NCBI RefSeq assembly: GCF_000430745.1
Contig: NZ_KE387230.1
Coordinates: 12,813 to 52,422 of the forward strand
Direction: 5' to 3'
Length of the DNA stretch: 39,610 nucleotides
Source: Fictibacillus gelatini DSM 15865
GTDB lineage: Bacteria > Bacillota > Bacilli > Bacillales > Fictibacillaceae
A program made the position numbers and the translations under genes. Within the stretch, counting starts at the first letter, position 1. Every line of letters starts with the position of its first letter. The notes below the pieces were generated by a model. It searched no databases and had not been told where the DNA came from. It saw only the letters and a list, made by a program, of their open reading frames with translations. Of this stretch, positions 1 through 7,241 are shown in pieces.

Positions 1-46
1 TTTGTCCGATAGAAGCGATCTCAAGGACACTTCCTGGAGAACTGCT

Positions 47-727
47 TCATTGATGACTAAAATTCGTTAATTTCTCCGCTAATTCAACTAACGGGCTGTG
101 TTGCTCAATGCGATAGTGGCGCCCTTCCTTTTTCAAATACCCTTTCTCGCAAAATTGGGCAAGCACATGCAATAAATGCCGATAGGAGACGCCTAAAAAA
201 TCGCAAACGGTCACGTGCTTTTCCTTATAGACCCCTTCATCTGCGGTTTGCAAAATAAAATCCGCAAGCCGGTTTTCAAGCGGGAAGGCGAGACTTTGTG
301 AATACTTTCCAGCCATATAGGTTGCTTTTATACTTAAAAACTTGGTGAGTTCTCGCAAGAATGTCGCGTCTTCTAGCATTCGCGTGCGATAGTGGCGAAA
401 AGGGAGAGCAAAGCAAACGGTCTTCGTGGAAGCCTGTATTCCTTTTGTGTAGTACACTTCATTAACTAATTCCATTTCCCCGATAAAATCATTCGCATGA
501 ATAAAATTAATTAAAGAAACTTTCCCATTTTGATGCGTCACATAAATCTTTGCTCTTCCTTCAATGACATAAAATAAAAAATCCGGCCGCATACCTTCTT
601 GAATGATCCATTCACCGCGCCCGTATTCATGCACTTGAATGAACTCTTCAACCGGAAAAGAAAACAAGTGGCTAATGGAGTGTTCATCCAAATAACGCTG
701 CCTTTTCTCCTTTTTATAAATTTTCAT
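47..727 (-). CDS. Crp/Fnr-family transcriptional regulator, YeiL-like
   Basis: Predicted cytoplasmic DNA-binding regulator of 226 aa. The N-terminal half is a cyclic-nucleotide-binding-type beta barrel, visible as the run from 'GEWIIQEGMRPDFLFYVIEGRAKIY' through 'NDFIGEMELV'. The C-terminal half carries a Crp-type winged helix ('VTVCDFLGVSYRHLLHVL', then 'KEGRHYRIE'). This layout and length match YeiL-type Crp/Fnr proteins. I place the start at the ATG at 725-727 because GAGGTGG lies 3 nt upstream; a longer frame reaching 757 has no ribosome binding site. The gene is divergent from an MFS permease, so it probably controls that gene, itself or both. The Fnr-type N-terminal cysteine cluster is absent, so I infer no iron-sulfur sensing; the effector is unknown. 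Confidence 0.85.
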   Translation of the reverse strand: MKIYKKEKRQRYLDEHSISHLFSFPVEEFIQVHEYGRGEWIIQEGMRPDFLFYVIEGRAKIYVTHQNGKVSLINFIHANDFIGEMELVNEVYYTKGIQASTKTVCFALPFRHYRTRMLEDATFLRELTKFLSIKATYMAGKYSQSLAFPLENRLADFILQTADEGVYKEKHVTVCDFLGVSYRHLLHVLAQFCEKGYLKKEGRHYRIEQHSPLVELAEKLTNFSHQ

Positions 728-745
728 GGTCCACCTCAAAAATAG

Positions 746-786
746 GAGATATCTCATATTATTGTACGTTTCTCCATGATATCATG
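746..786. promoter_or_regulatory. Two dyads in the divergent regulator/permease promoter region
   Basis: The short divergent intergenic region holds two perfect palindromes, GAGATATCTC (746-755) and CATGATATCATG (775-786), 29 bp apart start to start. They are candidate operators for the neighbouring Crp/Fnr-type regulator, although neither matches the classical TGTGA-N6-TCACA Crp site. The binding role is inferred from position only. Confidence 0.35.
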
Positions 787-807
787 CAAACAATGGGGGG
801 ATACGGA

Positions 808-1980
808 ATGAACACACAACATTGGATGAGCAGACAGTTTTTTAGCTTTTATATCACATGGGGCATTTTTCTGCCTTATTGGACTGGATGGATGATTCAT
901 GCAAAAGGAATTACGGTGTCCCAGGCGAGTTTGATCATGAGCCTGGGCCTGGTTGCCAGAGGCATTGCCACATTAGTTGCGTTTCCTTATTTTTCAGGGA
1001 AGTTCAGCAGTAAGACGTTATTGAATGTGATGGCCATCGGCACGCTTGGCGCTATTGTTTGCTGCGTTCCGGCAGATTCCTTTGCTAGCTTGCTTATGGC
1101 AACGTTGCTTTTGCATTTCTTTTACCCGACGTTGATGCCTGCTTTAGACAGCGCAGCGGGCGTCCTTGTCCAAAGCAATCAATTGCGGGACTACGGGAAG
1201 AGCCGTTCGTGGGGATCCATCGGGTTTGTCGTCGCCGGCATGATCTTAACCGTCTTTACAGGGACATTTGGGGATAAAGTGATTGTATGGGCGCTTCTAT
1301 TCGGCACATTGGCATTCATGGGTCTTGGCTTTATGCGCGCACCCGATGTTTTATCCGAGAAACCGCAAAGAGATCAACAAAAAAAAGGCGGCATGCTGAA
1401 ATTATTTCGCATCAAACACTTTGGCCTGGTACTGATTATTGTCATATTGCTACAAGCGGCCCACGCTTCTTATTACAGCTATGGCTATATTTTCTTGCAA
1501 GAAATCCATGCGCCGGTCTATTTAATTGGAGTGATTATTAACATTGCCGTGATCGCAGAAATCATTTTTTTCTTCATCGCAGACCGGTTCTTTCATCAAT
1601 TTTCAGTAGGTTCCTTGTTGGCACTGGCGGCATTTGGTTCAACAGTGCGCTGGATTGCAGTATTTGCTTTTCCAAATGTCATCGTTTTCAGCATCGCGCA
1701 AACCTTGCATGCCTGCTCATTTGCAATGGGGCATTATGCGTTTATGAAATACTTAATCCAAAATATACCGCATGCGCAAATTCCGAAAGCGCAGGGCGTC
1801 TATTCGGCGCTGGCACTAAGCTGGAGCACTGCAGTTCTTACGATTTTTGGCGGCTTTTTATACGAAATTGAGCCAAGATACGCCTTTCTCGGGATGATTC
1901 TATGTACCATCCCATCGATGGTGTTTGCGCTTGTTTATCGGAAAGTTGAATACAAAAAGGAAAGTGCGGTTGCTATATAA
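808..1980 (+). CDS. MFS permease, PPP (HcaT-like) family
   Basis: Integral membrane transporter of 390 aa with about 12 hydrophobic segments. The N-terminal run 'GIFLPYWTGWMIHAKGIT' and the loop 'LRDYGKSRSWGSIGFV' are typical of the phenylpropionic acid permease (PPP/HcaT) branch of the major facilitator superfamily, whose members are proton symporters for aromatic acids or nucleosides. The substrate here is unknown. I chose the ATG at 808, preceded by a GGGG-rich ribosome binding site, over the ATG at 784. It is divergent from a Crp/Fnr regulator, which suggests substrate-controlled expression. A strong hairpin terminator follows 65 bp after the stop. Confidence 0.85.
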   Translation: MNTQHWMSRQFFSFYITWGIFLPYWTGWMIHAKGITVSQASLIMSLGLVARGIATLVAFPYFSGKFSSKTLLNVMAIGTLGAIVCCVPADSFASLLMATLLLHFFYPTLMPALDSAAGVLVQSNQLRDYGKSRSWGSIGFVVAGMILTVFTGTFGDKVIVWALLFGTLAFMGLGFMRAPDVLSEKPQRDQQKKGGMLKLFRIKHFGLVLIIVILLQAAHASYYSYGYIFLQEIHAPVYLIGVIINIAVIAEIIFFFIADRFFHQFSVGSLLALAAFGSTVRWIAVFAFPNVIVFSIAQTLHACSFAMGHYAFMKYLIQNIPHAQIPKAQGVYSALALSWSTAVLTIFGGFLYEIEPRYAFLGMILCTIPSMVFALVYRKVEYKKESAVAI

Positions 1981-2044
1981 CGTATAAACAAGCTGGAAAA
2001 CCCCATTCTTAAGCTAAATGAAAGGGCGGCTAACCAATGAAAAT

Positions 2045-2104
2045 GGGATGTAAGAATATGTTGATTCGGACAACATTCTTACATCCCTCTTTTTCGTTTT
2101 TTTT
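2045..2104 (+). terminator. Intrinsic terminator after the MFS gene
   Basis: A perfect 13-bp inverted repeat, GGGATGTAAGAAT (2045-2057) and ATTCTTACATCCC (2075-2087), is followed by TCTTTTTCGTTTTTTTT. This is a strong rho-independent terminator for plus-strand transcription. Confidence 0.85.
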
Positions 2105-2121
2105 GATCCCCGTAGCCATAT

Positions 2122-2304
2122 TTGCATCCGACGGTTCGTAACGATTTTGATAGAGTGCCTGAAAGCTTGAGTGTTGATGGCTGTGCAAAACGACAAACAT
2201 GAAGTGCTGGTTGCTGATCGGGAGGTGAATTTTTTCAGGATGTAGAAAATAATCAATTCATTCGCTACTTGCAGCATGATACAAAACTTTATCCCATGTT
2301 GTGA
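2122..2304 (+). pseudogene. Remnant of a decayed ORF, family not recognised
   Basis: Three short plus-strand reading frames join through two frame changes into a protein-like string: 'LHPTVRNDFDRVPESLS' (from 2122), then 'MAVQNDKHEVLVADREVNFF' (from 2177), then 'ENNQFIRYLQHDTKLYPML' ending at a TGA at 2302-2304. The composition is that of a real soluble protein rather than random translation. The frame breaks and lack of a start suggest a relic. I cannot name the family. The rest of the gap (2305-2418) shows nothing I can identify. Confidence 0.3.
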
Positions 2305-2418
2305 TCCCGCCTAAAAACGTAACTCTACTTGTAATGCCGGCGTGGCGGCCAGATGGTCACCACGCACGAATCAGCCAAAAATATACTAGAGTTATTGAGC
2401 GATTTCAATCGTAGGCTC

Positions 2419-3096
2419 TCAGACCGCCGCTTTTCGAAGGAGCAAATACGATAGGGCCGCATAAATGCAGCTGGCAAGCAAGATCCATAAAACAAGCAGG
2501 TTCGGGTGATGGGCGATCCATTGGAAGATAGGAATCCACCATTGGAAATACGTGAAAAGAAGACTTAAAACGGTAAGAAGCAGAACTAACAAAACGAATA
2601 ACCATAACATTCCGCTTCGGCCGAACCGTTGGTAGATGCTGTAGATAATAAACCCGGATAGACACATATGCGTCAGCAAAATAAAGAAAATCCCGAACTG
2701 CCAGATGATATTCGTGTTAAAAGCATTCAGCAAGCTAAAAAAGTGGATCTTGTATCCCCAGCCTCCCGTCAGGTCGCTTTCAATGAAAGAAAATATGGAA
2801 AGAATGGCGGCTGAAATGGCGCTTACGATCAAACTGACGGCCATCATACCAAGAAAATAGTCTTTTCTCCTGACGCTTAATCCCAGAGAAAATGGAAAGG
2901 TCTGGATCGGGATGGTAATGCCTGCGACAAACATGAAGATGAAAATAGATGCCACGCCTCCGGTATATAGCCCGCCTTTATCATTGACGAGGACGGCGAT
3001 CAATAGATTCACCGCAAAGCTGAAAAGCAGAGTGGTCCATGGCAAGATCATCCAGATCAATTTGTACTTCATATGCATTTTCAATACTGGATTCAT
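2419..3096 (-). CDS. ABC transporter permease subunit
   Basis: Membrane protein of 225 aa with six likely transmembrane helices (for example 'LLFSFAVNLLIAVLV', 'SIFIFMFVAGITI', 'FVLLVLLLTVLSLLF'). It is the third gene of a GntR-ATPase-permease operon; its ATG overlaps the ATPase stop by 4 bp (ATGA). The organisation matches the Bacillus YtrA-type transporters (ytrABC, yhcFG and similar), which respond to cell-envelope stress or antimicrobials. There is no extracellular substrate-binding domain, so export or membrane remodelling is more likely than import. The exact substrate is not readable from sequence. Confidence 0.8.
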   Translation of the reverse strand: MNPVLKMHMKYKLIWMILPWTTLLFSFAVNLLIAVLVNDKGGLYTGGVASIFIFMFVAGITIPIQTFPFSLGLSVRRKDYFLGMMAVSLIVSAISAAILSIFSFIESDLTGGWGYKIHFFSLLNAFNTNIIWQFGIFFILLTHMCLSGFIIYSIYQRFGRSGMLWLFVLLVLLLTVLSLLFTYFQWWIPIFQWIAHHPNLLVLWILLASCIYAALSYLLLRKAAV

Positions 3097-3989
3097 TGAT
3101 TGATCGCCGCCTTTCTTTGTGAATTGTGATTGGTCAGGTGGATGATTAGCTGCTGCATGGAAACCGGGTTGATTTCCAATCCAAGCTCTTTAGCTTGCGA
3201 ACGAGTTTTGGAGTTCAAGTCTCCCATTACAATCGCCTGGGCCATGCCGCCGATCGCTTCACGGCTTAATGTCTCTCTTCCAACCGTAAAAGCATCTACC
3301 TTTTTAGAAGGGCCAGCGACGCTAAATGCCCGTCTGCGAATAGCTTCCGCTTCCTCATTAATCATCAGCCTTCCATCGTCGATGACGAGCACATGCTCCA
3401 GCATTTTGCTCACTTCGTCAATTAAATGGGTCGATAAGATGATGGTCCGTGGATGCGTTCCATAATCCTCTAACAATCGGTCGTAAAAAATGCTTCTAGC
3501 GACCGCATCAAGCCCTAAATAAGGTTCATCAAAAATAGTAAGCGGCGCCCGGCTTGCAAGCCCAACGACGATACCAACAGAAGAAAGCATCCCGCGCGAC
3601 AGCTTTTTGATTCTGCGTTTTACTGGAAGCCTGAAATCTTCAATAAGAGAGTCAGCATACTCCCGGTCCCAGTTAGGGAAAAATGATGAGCAAAGATCCA
3701 GGACGTCGGCAATGCGGAAAATGTCCGGGTACTTCTGGCTTTCTTTAATAAAACAAACCTGGTTTAATACTGAGCGGTTCTCATAAAGGTTTTCGCCAAA
3801 CACTTTAATTTCCCCACTTGTTGGGAAAAGCTGGGCTGTGATCATTTTCATGACCGTCGTTTTGCCGGCACCGTTTCTGCCAAGCAAGCCATAGATTTTT
3901 CCCGCTTCGAGTGAAAAATTGACATCATGAACGACGGTGTGATGGCCATACGACTTTGTCAGATGATTCACTTCGATCACTTTATTCAT
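3093..3989 (-). CDS. ABC transporter ATP-binding protein
   Basis: Cytoplasmic ATPase of 298 aa. It has Walker A 'GRNGAGKT' (residues 37-44), an ABC signature in the divergent form 'LSRGM', Walker B 'LTIFDEPYLGLD' with the catalytic Glu, and the H-loop 'ILSTHLIDE'. The C-terminal tail of about 90 residues after the H-loop is typical of YtrB/BcrA-type exporter ATPases. It overlaps the upstream GntR gene by 8 bp and the downstream permease by 4 bp, so the three are translationally coupled. All key residues are present, so it should hydrolyse ATP to power the adjacent permease. Confidence 0.92.
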   Translation of the reverse strand: MNKVIEVNHLTKSYGHHTVVHDVNFSLEAGKIYGLLGRNGAGKTTVMKMITAQLFPTSGEIKVFGENLYENRSVLNQVCFIKESQKYPDIFRIADVLDLCSSFFPNWDREYADSLIEDFRLPVKRRIKKLSRGMLSSVGIVVGLASRAPLTIFDEPYLGLDAVARSIFYDRLLEDYGTHPRTIILSTHLIDEVSKMLEHVLVIDDGRLMINEEAEAIRRRAFSVAGPSKKVDAFTVGRETLSREAIGGMAQAIVMGDLNSKTRSQAKELGLEINPVSMQQLIIHLTNHNSQRKAAINQ

Positions 3990-4347
3990 CGATTTTGTCT
4001 CCTTTTTGAATCATTTTTGTTAATTCCTCTCTAGTGATGCCAAGCTTTTCGGCCTCATGGATCATTGACACCACATACTGCTCAAAAAAAAGTTCTCTCC
4101 GCTTTTTGATTAATTTCTCACGGGCGCCTGTAGCGACAAACATGCCTACACCTCGCTTTTTGTACAAAATTCCCTGGTCTACCAGCAGATTCACTCCCTT
4201 TCCTGCAGTCGCCGGATTGATCTGATAAAAGGACGCAAACTGATTCGTTGAAGGAACCTGTGATTCTTCGAGCAGCCCGCCTTCGATGATGTCATTTTCG
4301 ATTCGTTCAGCAATTTGCACGTAAATAGGACGGCTGTCATCTATCAA
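3982..4347 (-). CDS. GntR-family regulator, YtrA subfamily
   Basis: Repressor-like protein of 121 aa: an N-terminal winged helix ('RPIYVQIAERIENDIIEGG' ... 'QVPSTNQFASFYQINPATA' ... 'LYKKRGVGMFV') followed by a short helical dimerisation tail ('REKLIKKRRELFFEQYVVSM'). The absence of a large effector domain defines the YtrA type. Translation begins at TTG (complement of 4345-4347), 10 nt downstream of GGGAGG; there is no better ATG. It is the first gene of the operon, as is usual for regulators that repress their own ABC transporter, and a perfect inverted repeat overlaps its promoter. Confidence 0.88.
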   Translation of the reverse strand: MIDDSRPIYVQIAERIENDIIEGGLLEESQVPSTNQFASFYQINPATAGKGVNLLVDQGILYKKRGVGMFVATGAREKLIKKRRELFFEQYVVSMIHEAEKLGITREELTKMIQKGDKIDE

Positions 4348-4377
4348 CGTTCCACTTCCTCCCTGGTTACTATGTTG

Positions 4378-4426
4378 GTTAATTACTTATGTAATTAACT
4401 ATAGAGGGTGTGAGATGATTTGTCAA
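4378..4426 (-). promoter_or_regulatory. Sigma-A promoter with overlapping operator for the GntR-ABC operon
   Basis: On the minus strand TTGACA (complement of 4421-4426) and TATAGT (complement of 4398-4403) are separated by exactly 17 bp, a near-consensus sigma-A promoter. A perfect palindrome with 9-bp arms GTTAATTAC (4378-4386) and GTAATTAAC (4391-4399) and a 4-bp centre overlaps the -10 edge and the expected start point. That is the ideal position for autorepression by the first gene product. Confidence 0.75.
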
Positions 4427-4589
4427 TGGATGAATTGCCTGATTTTTTTAGAAGGAAAAAATTATATTAAAACCTTCTTTGAAACTATAATTCAACTTCC
4501 CCGCATATAATTTGTCAATGGAACAACGAGGCAGGTGGGGAGAACGTGGACATGTAGCCGGAAATACGATCCGTTTTTACTGCGCCAAA

Positions 4590-4979
4590 ATACAGGAAAT
4601 GAATCACCTGTATTACTGGCACGGCCTGGATGAAACCCAGGCAAGAGCTGGATGGATAAATGAAGCGCTGCAAACGATTAACGCCGCATTGGCGTTTTAT
4701 CCATCAAGAGAGGAATTCTTAAAGAAAAGTATATTTTTGACCTTGCTTATAAGGGGAAAAACTATTTGTCTGAACTATATAACAGGAATGATTGAAGGCT
4801 GGGTCAATCCTTTATCGGGGCTATATCCGATTGATTTTGACAGGGACGGCACGTATGAACTTGAAGCGCATCCAAAGATAGCGGGGAGGTACTCGGATAT
4901 ATGCAGACCGTCTTGAAATGGAACAGGCGGGAGTTTGCTGCTGAGACAAAATGTCGCCATCTTCGGAGGGGAAGTGTAG
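4590..4979 (+). pseudogene. Frameshifted remnant of a conserved Bacillus-type protein
   Basis: A coherent protein can be followed across at least three frame changes: 'IFDLAYKGKNYLSELYNRND' (about 4734-4796), 'EGWVNPLSGLYPIDFDRDG' then 'TYELEAHPKIAGRYSD' (4794-4897), 'MQTVLKWNRREFAAET' (4901-4948) and 'QNVAIFGGEV' with TAG at 4977-4979. The pieces appear in the order of a single C-terminal domain with an FG-GAP/VCBS-like 'DFDRDGTYEL' motif. The part before 4730 ('WHGLDETQARAGWINEAL') may be its N-terminal half. I do not recognise a named family. No intact start or ribosome binding site is visible, so this is a dead gene. Confidence 0.6.
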
Positions 4980-5034
4980 CTGTTTTGAACCGTTTTTATG
5001 TTCAGCAGAGAGTAAGCAACTAAAGGAGGGGCAT

Positions 5035-5469
5035 ATGTTTTTCATTATGGCATCGTTCTTGCCCATTGTATTTGTCGTAGTTCTTATTTTTATGGTGATG
5101 TATGCAGTCAAACAAAAAGATAAAGGGGGAGAAAATGTGTTGAAGCACGTTTATATTTATTTAGTCTTATTCGCCACGTTGATGATGACGATAGGAGGCG
5201 GGATTTCCATTTTTATGGCGGTCTCTGATCTGGTGAGCCCTGCCGGCTATTACCAGAGTTTTTCGGAATTTAAAGAAATGAAGAGTATGGACAACAAAAA
5301 ACAGCATGCAGATGAAGCAGAATGGCGGGATGAGTACCAACAAATGGTTCAAGACGAAAAAGATCGAACCAAAGACAGCGCGATGAATCAATTGCTTAAA
5401 AGCTTCGGATTTATCGTCATCCCGCTTCCAGTATTTCTCTACTTTAATCGCATGCGCAAGCAAACATAA
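5035..5469 (+). CDS. Small membrane protein, DUF5671-like
   Basis: 144 aa with three hydrophobic helices: 'IMASFLPIVFVVVLIFMVMYAV' at the N-terminus, 'VYIYLVLFATLMMTIGGGISIFMAVSDLV' in the middle and 'FGFIVIPLPVFLYFNRM' at the end. A charged, lysine- and glutamate-rich stretch separates the last two. The 'YLVLFATLMMTIGG' motif resembles DUF5671-type membrane proteins of unknown function. I chose the ATG at 5035 because AAAGGAGGGG precedes it; longer frames from 4951 run through the decayed upstream gene and lack a site. A hairpin terminator follows 55 bp downstream. Confidence 0.75.
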   Translation: MFFIMASFLPIVFVVVLIFMVMYAVKQKDKGGENVLKHVYIYLVLFATLMMTIGGGISIFMAVSDLVSPAGYYQSFSEFKEMKSMDNKKQHADEAEWRDEYQQMVQDEKDRTKDSAMNQLLKSFGFIVIPLPVFLYFNRMRKQT

Positions 5470-5523
5470 AAGGGAATCCGGCGGCGATAGGTTACCACTT
5501 CTTCACTGAACAACCTCCATTTT

Positions 5524-5556
5524 AGGCGGCTAAAAGAACGAATCGACCGCCTTTTC
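5524..5556 (+). terminator. Probable terminator after the small membrane protein
   Basis: Stem AGGCGG (5524-5529) with CCGCCT (5547-5552) followed by TTTTC. It is short but well placed between two convergent genes. Confidence 0.5.
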
Positions 5557-5587
5557 AGCTTCTTTAATAAGCCTATATCCCACTATG

Positions 5588-5770
5588 CTATCGGGTGCTG
5601 CGATATTCATCAAGTATATAGAGCCCTTTCTTTTCAGCTGCTTTCTTGATTAGACATAATTCATCGCGCATTCGATCCGACAAAATCCCTTTTTCAATAT
5701 TTTTTTGAATCTCTCGATAAAATTCTTGTAAGAGATCAATAGGCAACTCCTCATAAAGTCGAATGATCAT
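5588..5770 (-). CDS. Small helical protein, paralogue of the gene at 13817
   Basis: 60 aa, predicted mostly alpha-helical, soluble and highly charged. It aligns with the product of 13817-14005: both contain 'LP..L..F..EI..N...GI...M..EL.LI..AA'. No named family is recognised; the size and helical pattern recall small sporulation regulators, but the known Sda and Spo0E motifs are not present. GAGGTG abuts the first codons, so the start is uncertain between GTG (5771-5773) and ATG (5768-5770). The two paralogues lie on opposite strands on either side of the glycosyltransferase/collagen island. Confidence 0.6.
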   Translation of the reverse strand: MIIRLYEELPIDLLQEFYREIQKNIEKGILSDRMRDELCLIKKAAEKKGLYILDEYRSTR

Positions 5771-5773
5771 CAC

Positions 5774-6131
5774 CTCTATTGGAAAATGCTTCTTCTTTCC
5801 TTCATAAATAGTTTAACATTTTAGGGAAAAGTTTGCTTCATTGTTTTTGCTTTGTACTGTCCGGGTCAAAAAAGCAAAATAATAGAAGTCTATGAATGAA
5901 AAAGGTTGCCCGCTGGCAAATGCGCTTCATACAAGCCCTTGATCACCTCTTCCATGCACCTCGCTATTTTTAAAGATAATCTTATCCTTCCGCCCACTCA
6001 TTCCCCCTTTCCCTTATTGTTTGGGAAACACCTGTTTTTCACAGGAACAACCCTTTGGAAAATGAATAATTTGGTTGTGTAGAATGCTTAAAGCATTTTA
6101 GCAATGTTGGACGGACGAAAGAGGGAGGAGC
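5774..6131. other. Intergenic region upstream of the glycosyltransferase operon
   Basis: 358 bp without an ORF or repeat. It contains the divergent 5' ends of the small protein and the glycosyltransferase operon. A possible promoter-like pair, TTGGAA (about 6055) and TAGAAT (about 6080), has a 19-bp spacing and is weak. No convincing sporulation sigma-factor site could be assigned by eye. Confidence 0.3.
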
Positions 6132-7241
6132 ATGGACTTACAGACCATTAGCTTATGCATGATTGTAAAAAACGAAGAAGCCATTATCGGAAGGTGCCTT
6201 GATTCGGTAAAGGATTTAGTAGATGAAATCGTGATTGTTGATACTGGATCGGATGATAAGACGATGGAAATTTCCAAACAGTATACCGATTATGTATACC
6301 CGTTTGAATGGAAAGATGATTTTTCTCTCGCCCGCAATTATTCTTTTAGCAAAGCGACTAAAGATTTTATTTTTTGGTTAGATGCCGACGATGTAATGCT
6401 AGAAAACGACCGGAAAAAATTCAAGGAACTTAAAGAGCGCCTGAATGATTCCATAGATGCCGTATCAATGAATTACCATTTAGCGTTTGACGATAAGAAT
6501 CAAGTGACACATAGTTTGCGAAGGAACCGGCTGGTAAAAAGGGAAAGGAAGTTCAAGTGGATTGGCGCCGTTCATGAATATCTAGAGGTGTATGGAAACA
6601 TTGTAGACAGTGATGTCAACATTACACATAAAAGCGTGAAAACGGAAAAGACGGACAGGAATTTGAAAATTTATGAATCGCTGATGGCAAAAGGGATCGA
6701 TTTTTCCCCTAGAGATTTATATTACTATGCAAACGAATGTTTCGAACATCGGCTTTATGATAAAGCCATTCAATCGTATATGAAGTTTTTAGAGTCGAAA
6801 AGAGGTTGGGTTGAAGATTGCATTGCGACTTGCGGAAAGCTTGCAGATATCTATTTAGCCAGAGGCGACCATGAGAAAGCTGTGCACTATATTGTAACAT
6901 CTTTTGAATATGACCTTCCGCGAGCCGATCAGTGCTGCAGGCTCGGTTTTATTTACCTTGCACAGAACCAGATTGAAAAAGCGATATTTTGGTATGACCT
7001 TGCGACAAGGCTGAACATCGACAAGATTAAACAAAGGGGAGGGCTTATCAACTATAGCTGTTATACCTGGCTGCCCCATATTCAGCTCTGTGTCTGCTAT
7101 GACCGGTTAGGAGAGTATCTGCTGGCGTACGAGCATAATGAGAAAGCACGGTCATATGACCCGGATAACGCTTATGCGAAGTACAACAAATCGTATTTGG
7201 AAGAAAAACTGAGACAAATGGGAGGAAATCATGCCGACTAG
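6132..7241 (+). CDS. Glycosyltransferase family 2 with C-terminal TPR repeats
   Basis: 369 aa. The N-terminal GT-A fold begins 'ISLCMIVKNEEAIIGRCLDSVK', continues 'EIVIVDTGSDDKTMEI' and carries the nucleotide-sugar/metal motif D84-A-D-D ('WLDADDVM'). From about residue 195 to the end, helical pairs such as 'DLYYYANECFEHRLYDKAIQSYMKFLE' and 'KLADIYLARGDHEKAVHYI' form TPR-like repeats, an arrangement seen in peptide- or protein-modifying glycosyltransferases such as SunS-like enzymes. The ATG at 6132 follows GGGAGGAG. The gene overlaps the next glycosyltransferase by 11 bp, so the two are co-translated. The nearby Thr-rich collagen protein is the likely acceptor (inference). Confidence 0.88.
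   Translation: MDLQTISLCMIVKNEEAIIGRCLDSVKDLVDEIVIVDTGSDDKTMEISKQYTDYVYPFEWKDDFSLARNYSFSKATKDFIFWLDADDVMLENDRKKFKELKERLNDSIDAVSMNYHLAFDDKNQVTHSLRRNRLVKRERKFKWIGAVHEYLEVYGNIVDSDVNITHKSVKTEKTDRNLKIYESLMAKGIDFSPRDLYYYANECFEHRLYDKAIQSYMKFLESKRGWVEDCIATCGKLADIYLARGDHEKAVHYIVTSFEYDLPRADQCCRLGFIYLAQNQIEKAIFWYDLATRLNIDKIKQRGGLINYSCYTWLPHIQLCVCYDRLGEYLLAYEHNEKARSYDPDNAYAKYNKSYLEEKLRQMGGNHAD

Noticed and set aside
2014-2277. 87-aa minus-strand ORF
   Set aside because: It crosses a strong plus-strand terminator, lacks a ribosome binding site and lies antisense to a more protein-like decayed frame.
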